Shown: positions 38,560 through 46,807 of the stretch, piece by piece
Layout: each line of letters opens with the position of its first letter
How positions within the stretch are numbered: position 1 is the stretch's first letter
Source of the DNA: Helicobacter ibis
GTDB lineage: Bacteria > Campylobacterota > Campylobacteria > Campylobacterales > Helicobacteraceae
Direction: 5' to 3'
DNA length: 64,000 nt
Assembly: GCF_027859255.1 (NCBI RefSeq)
Contig: NZ_JAQHXR010000004.1
Coordinates: forward strand, 12,858-76,857
Made by a program: the position numbers and the translations under genes
Notes under the pieces: generated by a model
The model's database searches: none
Seen by the model: only the letters and a program-made list of their open reading frames with translations
Told to the model about the DNA's origin: nothing

Positions 38560-38893
38560 TCTTTATTTGTTGAAATATAGATTCTAATTTGTTTTGTTGT
38601 TCTAGTGTGTTATCAAATATAAACTTAAAATCCGGACACCTAAACCAGCCAGTCTCTTCAAGACAATACTCTTTTATGATCCCATTTGCTTTTTTTAGTT
38701 GTTGCAGTATTTCTATTTGTTCTTTTTCGTCATAGTCTGCACTTAAGAAGACTTGTGCATTATACTTGCCTTTAGAGCATTGCACATCTACTACATTTAG
38801 AGAGCTTAGCCTTGTATCATTTAGTTGCGATAGTGCTATCCCTACTATTTCTTTTAGTAGAGATTCTGTGCGTTGGAGTTTTATGCTTTTCAA
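38537..38893 (-). CDS. rbfA: Ribosome-binding factor A
   Basis: Cold-shock and 30S maturation factor, 118 residues. The KH-like fold is recognisable from KLQRTESLLKEIVGIALSQL at the N-terminus, VVDVQCSKGKYNAQVFLS in the middle and FKFIFDNTLEQQNKLESIF near the end. It overlaps infB by 4 bases and rimP by 23, consistent with tight translational coupling. Confidence 0.92.
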   Translation of the reverse strand: MKSIKLQRTESLLKEIVGIALSQLNDTRLSSLNVVDVQCSKGKYNAQVFLSADYDEKEQIEILQQLKKANGIIKEYCLEETGWFRCPDFKFIFDNTLEQQNKLESIFQQIKSENDDKQ

Positions 38894-41466
38894 TCTAACT
38901 CTCTTTGTTTATGCACTTCTTTGAATGTCTCAAATACATCGCCTATTTGTATATCATTGAAACTCTCTAGCATAATTCCGCATTCAAAGCCTTTTTGAAC
39001 TTCTCTTGCGTCATCTTTGAATCTCTTTAGCGATGCTATATTGCCAGTGTGTATTACAACACCATTTCTAATTAGCCTAACTTTTATACCTCTTTGGATT
39101 ACTCCATCAGTTACAAAGCACCCAGCAATAACGCCAACTTTAGCTATGCTAAATGTCTCTCTTACTTCTGCTTGACCGGTGTTTTCTTCTTCTAGCACAG
39201 GAGATAGTAATCCGCCAAGCAATGCCTTAATATCATCGATTAATGAATAAATAATCGAATATGTCTTAATTTCAATGCCCAATTCTTTGGCTTTATTTTT
39301 CACGCTTCCAGTTGGACGAACATTGAATCCTAAAATCACACAATTACTACTAGCACCAGCTAGCGTAACATCACTCTCTGTGATTCCTCCTACACCTTTA
39401 TGAATCACATTTACTTGCACTTCTTCGTTTTGAAGCTTGTCTAAACTTCCTTTTATTGCCTCTAAACTTCCTTGTGTATCAGCTTTTATAATAACAGGTA
39501 GGCTTTTTAGCTGACCTTTTGCAACCATTGAGCTTAGTTCATCAAAAGATACTTTAGTTGAGTGCGATAGTTCTTTTTGTCGCAAGTGAGCTGCTCTTTT
39601 TTGTGCATAATCCCTTGCTATTGTATCGTTTTCCACTGCTAGAAGTATAGAACCAGCAGGAGGCACTTCGCTAAGACCAGTTATTACTCCAACACCAGAA
39701 GGAGTTATTTTGCTTATATTTTCTCCAAGATTGTTTGTAATTGCTCTAACCCTACCAAATGCAGTATCTGCAATAATGCTATCTCCAACATTTAAAGTTC
39801 CATTTTGCACGATTATTGTTGCTACTGGTCCTTTGCCTTTTTCTAGACTACTTTCAATGACTACTGCTCTTGCTTGCTTGTTTGGATTTGCTTTTAGCTC
39901 TATTATCTCTGCTTGAAGCAAGATAGTTTCTAATAAGTCATCAATACCCATACCAGTTTTAGCAGAAATATGCACAAACTCATATTCTCCACCCCATTCT
40001 AAAGGTGTGAATCCTAACTCTGCGGCTTCTGCTTTTACCTTATCGGGATTTGCATCTGGCTTATCCATTTTATTTACTGCTATTATAATAGGTGCTTTTG
40101 CAGCTTTTGCATGGTTTAGTGCTTCTATGGTTTGTGGTTTTATGCCATCATCTGCTGCTATTACTATTATTGCTATATCTGTTACAGAAGCACCTCTAGC
40201 CCTCATTTCGCTAAATGCTTCGTGTCCGGGAGTGTCAATAAAGGTGATTTCTTTGTCATTTTTTGTGATTGTATATGCACCTATGTGCTGTGTGATTCCA
40301 CCAGCTTCACCATGTGCTACTTTTGTGTTTCTTATATAATCAAGCAGTGAAGTTTTACCATGATCTACATGTCCCATTATTGTAACGACAGGTGCTCTTG
40401 TAATTAGGTGCTCTTCTTTATCATTATCATCATGTAGCTGTGTATAATCAAGCTCATCAGCAGTATTTATAAGCTCGATTTCAACACCAAACTCTTCTGC
40501 TAGAATCTCTATTGCATCTTTTTCTAGGAAGTCATTTTTGGTTATCATCATTCCAAGGTTGAAGAGTATTTTTATTACCTCTCCTATGCTTCTGCCTACT
40601 TTTTCTGCAAATTCATATGCGCGAATCTCTTCTGGGATTTTTACCACACCGCTTACTGCTTCTTGGATTTTTTGCACTTTTGGTGCTTTTTTTCTGCTAG
40701 AACGCCTTGTGCTACCTTGCTCCATGAAAGGATTGTGCCGTTGCACCCTTATTCTATCGGTTGTTGCTTTCTTTTCATTTTCATCTTCATCTATATCTAC
40801 TTCATCTTGAACGCTTAGATCAAAGAGTATAACGCCTTCTTCTTCATCGTCATCAGTTGAATTAAATTCTCTATTATCTAGCAAGTCCATTTTGTAATCA
40901 TTGCTATGTTTTTTGGCGTGATTTACATGCTTGTCTTTTTTCTTTTTTTTGTCTTTTTTGTAAGAATCTTCTGTGTCTATGTTGCCAAGTAGGTCTTGTA
41001 GAGTTTTTGTTGGGTTTTCTTTTTTTGTATCGTTATTTGTGCTTGGCTTTTCTTGTTCTCTTTTTTTGACGATTCTTAAGCCAGTTCTTTTTATTTGGTT
41101 TTCTTTCTCTTTTGTTTCTTTTACTTCTTCTTTCTTAGCTGGAATAGATGGTTTTTTTTCTTTTTCTTTCTCTTTTGTTTCTTTTACTTCTTCTTTTGGC
41201 TTTTCTTGTTTTACTTCTTCTTTTTTAGCCTTTTTTTCTTTTTTGGGCTTTGTGCTTTCTTTTTCTTTTGTCTCTTTTTTAGCCTTTTTTTTGCCTTCTG
41301 GTAGTTTGCCTGATATTATGTAGTTATACAACTCTTCTGCTTCAGTTGCACTAACAGCACTTGACGCCGTCTTTGCTTCTAGTCCTAATTCCTGTGCTTT
41401 TTGCAGTATTTCTTTGCTTGTCTTCCCAAGCTCTTTTGCTATTTGACTAATACGGATTTTATCCAT
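38890..41466 (-). CDS. infB: Translation initiation factor IF-2
   Basis: GTPase that places initiator tRNA on the ribosome. 858 residues. The N-terminal IF2_N motif (RISQIAKELGKTSKEILQKA) is followed by about 140 residues of Lys/Glu-rich low complexity. The GTPase domain then has G1 GHVDHGKTSLLDYIR, G3 DTPGHEAF and G4 NKMDKP. Domains II-IV run to ESFNDIQIGDVFETF. The low-complexity part is why many spurious Phe-rich frames appear on the other strand. It overlaps ylxR by 8 bases. Confidence 0.97.
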   Translation of the reverse strand: MDKIRISQIAKELGKTSKEILQKAQELGLEAKTASSAVSATEAEELYNYIISGKLPEGKKKAKKETKEKESTKPKKEKKAKKEEVKQEKPKEEVKETKEKEKEKKPSIPAKKEEVKETKEKENQIKRTGLRIVKKREQEKPSTNNDTKKENPTKTLQDLLGNIDTEDSYKKDKKKKKDKHVNHAKKHSNDYKMDLLDNREFNSTDDDEEEGVILFDLSVQDEVDIDEDENEKKATTDRIRVQRHNPFMEQGSTRRSSRKKAPKVQKIQEAVSGVVKIPEEIRAYEFAEKVGRSIGEVIKILFNLGMMITKNDFLEKDAIEILAEEFGVEIELINTADELDYTQLHDDNDKEEHLITRAPVVTIMGHVDHGKTSLLDYIRNTKVAHGEAGGITQHIGAYTITKNDKEITFIDTPGHEAFSEMRARGASVTDIAIIVIAADDGIKPQTIEALNHAKAAKAPIIIAVNKMDKPDANPDKVKAEAAELGFTPLEWGGEYEFVHISAKTGMGIDDLLETILLQAEIIELKANPNKQARAVVIESSLEKGKGPVATIIVQNGTLNVGDSIIADTAFGRVRAITNNLGENISKITPSGVGVITGLSEVPPAGSILLAVENDTIARDYAQKRAAHLRQKELSHSTKVSFDELSSMVAKGQLKSLPVIIKADTQGSLEAIKGSLDKLQNEEVQVNVIHKGVGGITESDVTLAGASSNCVILGFNVRPTGSVKNKAKELGIEIKTYSIIYSLIDDIKALLGGLLSPVLEEENTGQAEVRETFSIAKVGVIAGCFVTDGVIQRGIKVRLIRNGVVIHTGNIASLKRFKDDAREVQKGFECGIMLESFNDIQIGDVFETFKEVHKQRELD

Positions 41467-41704
41467 ATATTAACAACTCCTTTAATTCTTGGTTTATTTG
41501 GTCTTTGTATTTTTTGTCAATTTTGCAAACCCTAAGCAAAATATCTGAAGTATTTTTAGATTCTTTACAAGTGTGGCATATGTAAAAACTTCTACCAAAA
41601 CCGCTAAACTTTATCAGTTTTGAATTTATATATTGAAGGCGAATTAGCTCACATTGTAACAATCTATTTCTGCACTTTATACACATTCTAGTAGGGTTTG
41701 ACAT
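41459..41704 (-). CDS. YlxR-family (DUF448) RNA-binding protein
   Basis: 81 residues with the family start MCIKCRNRLLQCELIRL (TRMCIKCR being the usual RMCI-C signature) and GFGRSFYICHTCKESK. The family normally sits between nusA and infB and is thought to bind nucleic acid. Here it directly precedes infB (8-base overlap) and follows thrB. A small protein with good context. Confidence 0.88.
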   Translation of the reverse strand: MSNPTRMCIKCRNRLLQCELIRLQYINSKLIKFSGFGRSFYICHTCKESKNTSDILLRVCKIDKKYKDQINQELKELLIYG

Positions 41705-41731
41705 AAAATCTCCATTATATCACTTTAGAAC

Positions 41732-42625
41732 TTAAAATTCTTCAAAGGATACGCCATTGTTATCAAATGGAAGTGTTAGAATCTTTATGTTTTTGAATTT
41801 ATTTTCTAACACGGCATGTAGTCTATCTGCATCATCGCTATAACATAAATTAAAAAATGTAGAACCGCTTCCTGATAGTGTGCTCATCAAAGCACCATTA
41901 TTTAGTGCAGTCTTTTGTAAATCAAATAAGATTGGCACTTGCTTCATTCTGTAAAATTGGTGGAATCTATCCATACTTGCTTCTCTTAATAAATCCCACC
42001 TTTCTTCAAAAAAGGCACTAGCAAGATATGTCGAATGCGATATGTTGAAAATAGCATCTTTTTGCGAGTATCTCTTTGGCAGTGTTTGTCTTGAATGGTG
42101 TGTTGAGATTGATTGTTGTGGGATTGCAATTACGGCTTTTATTGTATTTGGTAATTTTTTGTTTATAAATCTTACTTGTCTATGCATTAGCATACATACA
42201 TTAAATCCTCCAACAAGTGCTGGAGTGATATTATCTGGGTGAGATTCGTAATATAGTGCTATATTTAGAATCTCTTCTTTATTTATTGCTTTTTTGGCAA
42301 TTTTAAAGGCCGCACTAATAGCACCGACTATAACTGCAGAACTGCTACCTAGCCCTCTTGAGATAGGAATAGAATTTTCAAATGTGAATTTGAAGTTTTG
42401 TTTTTCAATTTTTAGCCTTCTTAGCTGTTCGTTAAATATTTTGACAAATGCGTTATCAACTCTTATTTTGGTGTTTTTTGTGCCTTCGCCTTCTACATGT
42501 ATGCTTTGAATCTTGGCTGGTTTTATTGTTATTTTATTATAAAGCCCTAAAGCTAATCCTAAAGTATCAAAGCCAGGTCCTAGATTCGCACTTGTTGCTG
42601 GTATTTTAAACTGCATTTCTTTCAC
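41732..42625 (-). CDS. thrB: Homoserine kinase
   Basis: GHMP-family kinase of threonine synthesis, 297 residues. Motifs: PATSANLGPGFDTLGLALGL at the N-terminus, the ATP loop PISRGLGSSSAVIVGA, and the C-terminal NGALMSTLSGSGSTFFNL. A start codon immediately downstream of the coiled-coil gene (stop and start adjacent) indicates co-transcription with the upstream membrane genes as well as with ylxR-infB. Confidence 0.95.
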   Translation of the reverse strand: MKEMQFKIPATSANLGPGFDTLGLALGLYNKITIKPAKIQSIHVEGEGTKNTKIRVDNAFVKIFNEQLRRLKIEKQNFKFTFENSIPISRGLGSSSAVIVGAISAAFKIAKKAINKEEILNIALYYESHPDNITPALVGGFNVCMLMHRQVRFINKKLPNTIKAVIAIPQQSISTHHSRQTLPKRYSQKDAIFNISHSTYLASAFFEERWDLLREASMDRFHQFYRMKQVPILFDLQKTALNNGALMSTLSGSGSTFFNLCYSDDADRLHAVLENKFKNIKILTLPFDNNGVSFEEF

Positions 42626-43168
42626 CTAATTTAAATTTGCAAATTTTAATGTAAATTCTACCTCACCTTTTCCGATTCTTAGCTCTTTTGCTATTGAATC
42701 TACACTCCAACCATCTTTAAACATAGAAATAATTCTGCCCTCATCAATGTTAGTAGGATTCGTAGGTGTGTAGGCAAATTCTTTTATTCTATCTTCAAGT
42801 CCAAATATCTTATTTTCAAGCATATCTTTAGAGTTTTCAAGTTGGTTTTGCAATAAATCAATTTGGCTTCTTAGTGGCATTACTGATGAGTGAAGGTTTG
42901 AATCTATTAGATTTTTCATCTCTAATCTCATGTCTTGGTATATTTGTTGTTTTATATTTGATTTAAATTGCTCTACATTCATTTCTGTATTTTTTATTTT
43001 TTTTTGTAGGCGATATACTTCTTTGTTTAGTTCTTCTATTGATTTTTCATATCTTTTGGTTCTTTTGGTACTTTCATTTTCTTTTATGTATAAATATATA
43101 ATTAATAATATTAGAATAGCTCCAGCACCCACTGCTACCCATAACATTAGGTTTTCTTCATTTATCAT
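42626..43168 (-). CDS. Membrane-anchored coiled-coil protein, unknown
   Basis: 180 residues. One N-terminal helix (LMLWVAVGAGAILILLIIYLY), then about 100 residues of coiled coil (EELNKEVYRLQKKIKNTEMN and IDLLQNQLENSKDMLENKI). A short C-terminal helix-turn-helix-like end follows (GWSVDSIAKELRIGKGEVEF). This architecture is common in epsilonproteobacteria as conserved hypothetical proteins; I do not assign a function. It overlaps the next upstream gene by 4 bases. Confidence 0.8.
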   Translation of the reverse strand: MINEENLMLWVAVGAGAILILLIIYLYIKENESTKRTKRYEKSIEELNKEVYRLQKKIKNTEMNVEQFKSNIKQQIYQDMRLEMKNLIDSNLHSSVMPLRSQIDLLQNQLENSKDMLENKIFGLEDRIKEFAYTPTNPTNIDEGRIISMFKDGWSVDSIAKELRIGKGEVEFTLKFANLN

Positions 43169-43698
43169 ACATTCGCCTTTTTGTCTGATTTTATCATTCT
43201 TATTAATGCTCTTTCTTTGCTTGCTACATAGCTATCCCACTCCATTTCGTCTCTAGCGTGTATTTGCTCTATGAATGCTAGTTCTTTGTTGTATTTAAAA
43301 TACATAGGAACGATTCTTGTTGGGAATGTTGGTAACTCAACTCTTCCATAATATAGCGTATTTTCTAATAGATTTGAATCTTCTAGTGCAAAACACCCAT
43401 GTCCTATTGTAGATATATTTGATGAATACTCTAGTGGTATGTATGTTTTTGGATTTTTTTCTATTTTGTTTTCTAGAATCTCTAGCTTTCTGTATATTTC
43501 TACTAATAATTCTAAGACAATTGTATTTTCGCTATCAAAATTACCCTTTTTAGCACGCATGATTCTTAGCCATTCACCTATTGGGTCTTCATCGCTTTGT
43601 GTTAGTTTGTTGAATTCTTTGGCACATTCTTCGCTTTTTATATGGGCTTGTTCGTATTGTATGTTTAGTGTTGTATTTATAAGACGACTTTTTTCCAT
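43165..43698 (-). CDS. PilZ-like domain protein, unknown
   Basis: 177 residues. The N-terminal half is helical. The C-terminal half reads NISTIGHGCFAL, then LYYGRVELPTFPTRIVPMYF and IHARDEMEWDSYVASKERAL. NxSxxG in NISTIG matches the second PilZ motif for cyclic-di-GMP binding, but no RxxxR precedes it, so ligand binding is doubtful. It is coupled to the coiled-coil gene by a 4-base overlap, so the two products may work together. Confidence 0.65.
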   Translation of the reverse strand: MEKSRLINTTLNIQYEQAHIKSEECAKEFNKLTQSDEDPIGEWLRIMRAKKGNFDSENTIVLELLVEIYRKLEILENKIEKNPKTYIPLEYSSNISTIGHGCFALEDSNLLENTLYYGRVELPTFPTRIVPMYFKYNKELAFIEQIHARDEMEWDSYVASKERALIRMIKSDKKANV

Positions 43699-43706
43699 GC
43701 AAATCC

Positions 43707-44558
43707 TTAAAGAATCAAATCAATTATGCAGAATATTAAAAATACAATACCCAAATAACCATTAACAACAAAAAACGCCTTTGGTATATTATTAAAGTCT
43801 TTTCTCACCAAATAATGCTCATAAGTTAATGCAATCATAGATATTAAAAGTCCAATATACATATATAATCCTAAGTTTGCATTATAAATAAAAAGACCCC
43901 AAAATATTATTGTAAAGACATGGAAGATTCGTGAAATTAAAATTGCTTTTTGAGCCCCAAATATGCTAGGTATTGAATATAAACCTTCTTTCTTATCATG
44001 TGCTATATCTTGTAGAGAATATAATAAATCAAAACCAGCTACCCAAAATAGCACACCAAGACATAAATACACACTCCAAAGTGGCACATATCCTAAAACC
44101 GCAATCACCCCAGCAATAGGTGCTAATCCTAGTGATAATCCTAGCATTAAATGTGCCATTGATGTAAATCTCTTCATTAAAGAATAACTAGCAAGGACTA
44201 TTAAAATAGGAAAAGAAATATAAAAACACAGAGGATTTATAAAATATCCTATAAGCACAAAAATTATCGCATTAACCAAGATAAAAATTAGCATTCCATT
44301 AGGTGAGATTCTGCCATCTACACTTGGTCTATTTTGTGTGCGTGGATTTGTTATATCAAATTTCCTATCAGCATATCTATTAAATGCCATAGCAAAATTT
44401 CTGGCACTTAATGTGGCTATAATCCCAAATATAAGCAGTTTGAATCCAAACCAACCATTTTGTGCAGTGATCATAGCAATGAAAATAAATGGTAGTGAAA
44501 AAATGCTATGCTCAAACATTACAAGCTCTTTAAAGTCTTTTATTTTTTGTAGCATCAC
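43707..44558 (-). CDS. ubiA: UbiA-family prenyltransferase
   Basis: Membrane prenyltransferase of 283 residues with 7-9 helices. The two Asp-rich motifs are FNRYADRKFDITNPRTQNRP (first) and DLLYSLQDIAHDKKEG (second). In menaquinone-only epsilonproteobacteria this gene probably serves the futalosine-type menaquinone pathway (MqnP), so the 4-hydroxybenzoate label is conventional. ubiX in this window is a likely partner. It overlaps the DUF502 gene by 4 bases. Confidence 0.9.
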   Translation of the reverse strand: MMLQKIKDFKELVMFEHSIFSLPFIFIAMITAQNGWFGFKLLIFGIIATLSARNFAMAFNRYADRKFDITNPRTQNRPSVDGRISPNGMLIFILVNAIIFVLIGYFINPLCFYISFPILIVLASYSLMKRFTSMAHLMLGLSLGLAPIAGVIAVLGYVPLWSVYLCLGVLFWVAGFDLLYSLQDIAHDKKEGLYSIPSIFGAQKAILISRIFHVFTIIFWGLFIYNANLGLYMYIGLLISMIALTYEHYLVRKDFNNIPKAFFVVNGYLGIVFLIFCIIDLIL

Positions 44559-45100
44559 TTTACGCCTAGAGAGATGATTTTCTTAAATCCATCACTTACA
44601 GATAGGTTGGACATTCTTATATTTTCTTTGCTTATTTTGGCGATGAATCCTGAAGTTGGGTTTGGCGTTGTTGGTATAAATACCCAAAAAAACTCACCTT
44701 CATCTTTTGTTATAAATCCCATTAACTCCATTGTGCCTACATTTACATATGCTACCCCAAGATACCCTTCTTTGCCCTTGCCAGAGAAGATATTTAACAC
44801 TTCTTTGATGCCTGAATATATACTCTTTACCAATGGAATCTTAGCAATTATCATCTCTGTTATACTAATTAGCAAAAATTCCTTATTCTTGTCTAGCAAA
44901 TGTCCTATGTAGTATAAAAGACAAATGCTAAGTATAAAAATCACTATGGTGATAAAAAGATTCGAGTTTGTAATGCCAAATACGGAGTGGAAAATTGCCT
45001 CAAAAAAGTCATAGACAAATGAAAAAATCCAAAACAATAGTAAAAAAGGTAGTATTGCAATGATGCCTTTACTAACTTTAGAGATAAAGTTATTCACCAA
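44555..45100 (-). CDS. DUF502-family membrane protein
   Basis: 181 residues with two N-terminal helices (KGIIAILPFLLLFWIFSFVY, and NLFITIVIFILSICLLYYIG). A soluble part follows with the family blocks IPLVKSIYSGIKEVLNIF, GYLGVAYVNVGTMELMGFIT and VFIPTTPNPTSGFI. Function is unknown for the family. It is the first gene of the minus-strand run that ends at ribD, and its start lies 105 bases from the divergent lic-like cluster. Confidence 0.85.
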   Translation of the reverse strand: MVNNFISKVSKGIIAILPFLLLFWIFSFVYDFFEAIFHSVFGITNSNLFITIVIFILSICLLYYIGHLLDKNKEFLLISITEMIIAKIPLVKSIYSGIKEVLNIFSGKGKEGYLGVAYVNVGTMELMGFITKDEGEFFWVFIPTTPNPTSGFIAKISKENIRMSNLSVSDGFKKIISLGVK

Positions 45101-45147
45101 AAATCCTTGAAAAAAATCTTAAAAAGTATGCGTGATTTTATCTTTTT

Positions 45148-45176
45148 TTGGTTAAAAAACAAAATTTGGTTAGAAT
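45148..45176 (+). promoter_or_regulatory. Sigma-70 promoter of the lic-like cluster
   Basis: TTGGTT (45148-45153), a 17-base spacer and TAGAAT (45171-45176) lie 30 bases before the ATG at 45206, with AGGGGA as ribosome site. The same TAGAAT -10 is seen before aspS, flhA and ssrA. Confidence 0.55.
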
Positions 45177-45205
45177 TTATGATCTTAAAATATTAGGGGA
45201 TATTC

Positions 45206-45705
45206 ATGGATATTTTATATGCACCATCATTTAGGCTTGAGACAGATACTATTCATGCAAATTGCATGGTTAGTTATGATATTGTAAATATTGAGATTCT
45301 AAATTCTCTGCGGGGGGGGGGCAAAATATAGCTAAAAGCAATAATATATTATATCTTCCAAGCACAAAAACTCCACAAAAATATAATGAGATAGTATGCG
45401 ATTCTTTACACTATGTAAAACAAATAGATTCTTTGCCTGAAGCTAGTGAGTGTGATTTTTTGATAACTGATAGTTCTGCTAGATTGCTTGCTTTTACTTG
45501 TGCGTTTTTAAAACCAGCAATTTTCTTCTATCCGGGATATGATAATGTGTCTTTAAGTGATGATAAATTGGATTTACTATTACCAAAAATAGCGTATGTT
45601 GCACATTCTATTAGTGAGTTAGATTCTGTGGTGCAAACTCTTAGTGAAACATTTGAAGACAGAAGACAAAATATATTAGAGTTTTTAGATGGAGATTTAG
45701 TATGA
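45206..45705 (+). CDS. Phase-variable CDP-glycerol transferase-like protein (tract in off register)
   Basis: In the given sequence, translation from ATG 45206 stops at TAG 45329, just after a 10-G tract. With 11 or 8 G the frame joins the downstream open part and gives about 167 residues ending at 45705. The start is MDILYAPSFRLETDTIHANC; after the tract comes QNIAKSNNILYLPSTKTPQK, then SECDFLITDSSARLLAFTCA and KPAIFFYPGYDN. The last blocks resemble the DxLITDxS...KPxxFY core of CDP-glycerol:polyol-phosphate transferases, in a short form. The stop overlaps the next ATG (ATGA). It may act with the longer relative downstream to transfer a phospho-substituent; not proven. Confidence 0.78.
45312..45321 (+). 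repeat. Poly-G tract (10 G) in the lic-like cluster
   Basis: Ten G after TTCTCTGC, 35 codons into the first gene of the cluster. Ten G leads to TAG 8 bases beyond the tract; 11 or 8 G restores the frame. The preceding TCTGC is shared with the tracts at 9984 and 27159. Confidence 0.92.
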
Positions 45706-46805
45706 TTGATTTGGTGCAAGAACAAATAAACAAATTTATAAGTATTACAAAAAAGGAGTTAGAATCTAAGCTAAGTAATGATAGGGAAAATATAGTAATA
45801 GTCTCATATTATCCAACTTATAGATCTCAATATGGTGAGCTAATAGAAAGGTTAATGGAGAGATATAATGTAATTGTTGTGTATTCTATGAAATGTAATG
45901 ATGAGTTTGAAAAGAAGGGTCATCATAGCATGTTTATACCTTGGAGAATTGTTGAGAATAATCAGACATATTATCTAAATATGGATATACCTAACATTGA
46001 TCTAATAATTACTGCAGATGAGGTTGGGTATTTAGAAGGCAAGATAGATAAGACATTTTTAAGTAAGACTGCAAAGAGAATCTATCTACCACATAGGCTA
46101 AATGGTGCTTGTGGGAACTTGGAGTATCATACAGGGGTTTTAGTGCCTAGCAAGAGAGCATTAGAAGGATTTAAAGAAAAAGATTCAAATAAGCTTATAA
46201 AATGCGGTTATCCACAGCTTGATTATGCTATTAAAAATTATACTTTTAAAGATACTAATACAATATGCTATGCACCTACATTAAGGTATGTAGAATATGA
46301 TAGAAAAGCTAATGTAAATATATTTGCAGGATTAGAGATTCTAATAATTGAATGGTTGCTTAAAAACACAACTTTTAATATTGTGTATAGAGCTCACCCA
46401 CTAGCATTTTCTAATAATCATTCATATTATAAAACTATACTAAGCAGATTTAGAGACGAAAAAAGATTTAGCTTCAATAATTCTATTGGATATGATTTTT
46501 TTAATAATATATCATTTATGATTACTGATTGGAGTTCTACTAGTAGGCTTTTTTCTTATACTACATTACGTCCTTGTTTATTTTTTATGCCATATCCTAT
46601 GAATGATAGCGAATTAGCAAATGGAGAGTATGTATTTAGTGATTTAAGAGCAAGTAGTTTAGAATCCCTAAAAAAGTTAATGGACAATATAGACTATAAA
46701 AAAGAAGAAGCAAGATATAAACAAATGAGAGAAGATGAAGTCTATAACATAGGTAAGTCTTGTGAAGCTATTTTAGATTATATAGGCGATATTTTAGGGG
46801 GATAA
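45702..46805 (+). CDS. CDP-glycerol glycerophosphotransferase-like protein
   Basis: 367 residues. The N-terminal half begins a GT-B-like fold (NIVIVSYYPTYRSQYGELIE). The C-terminal half has RAHPLAF, FMITDWSSTSRLFSYTTLRP and CLFFMPYPM. These match the H-P and (D)xSS...RP...F core of the TagB/TagF family, which moves polyol phosphates from CDP carriers. No LicD-type transferase is seen in the cluster, so this protein and its short upstream relative are candidates for moving phosphocholine from CDP-choline to a surface glycan. It starts inside the stop of the phase-variable gene and ends 2 bases before the LicCA fusion. Confidence 0.8.
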   Translation: MIDLVQEQINKFISITKKELESKLSNDRENIVIVSYYPTYRSQYGELIERLMERYNVIVVYSMKCNDEFEKKGHHSMFIPWRIVENNQTYYLNMDIPNIDLIITADEVGYLEGKIDKTFLSKTAKRIYLPHRLNGACGNLEYHTGVLVPSKRALEGFKEKDSNKLIKCGYPQLDYAIKNYTFKDTNTICYAPTLRYVEYDRKANVNIFAGLEILIIEWLLKNTTFNIVYRAHPLAFSNNHSYYKTILSRFRDEKRFSFNNSIGYDFFNNISFMITDWSSTSRLFSYTTLRPCLFFMPYPMNDSELANGEYVFSDLRASSLESLKKLMDNIDYKKEEARYKQMREDEVYNIGKSCEAILDYIGDILGG

Positions 46806-46807
46806 TT

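Noticed and set aside
40973-41323. Phe-rich plus-strand frames opposite the infB N-terminus
   Set aside because: They come from the Lys/Glu codons (AAA, GAA) of the IF-2 linker read in reverse.
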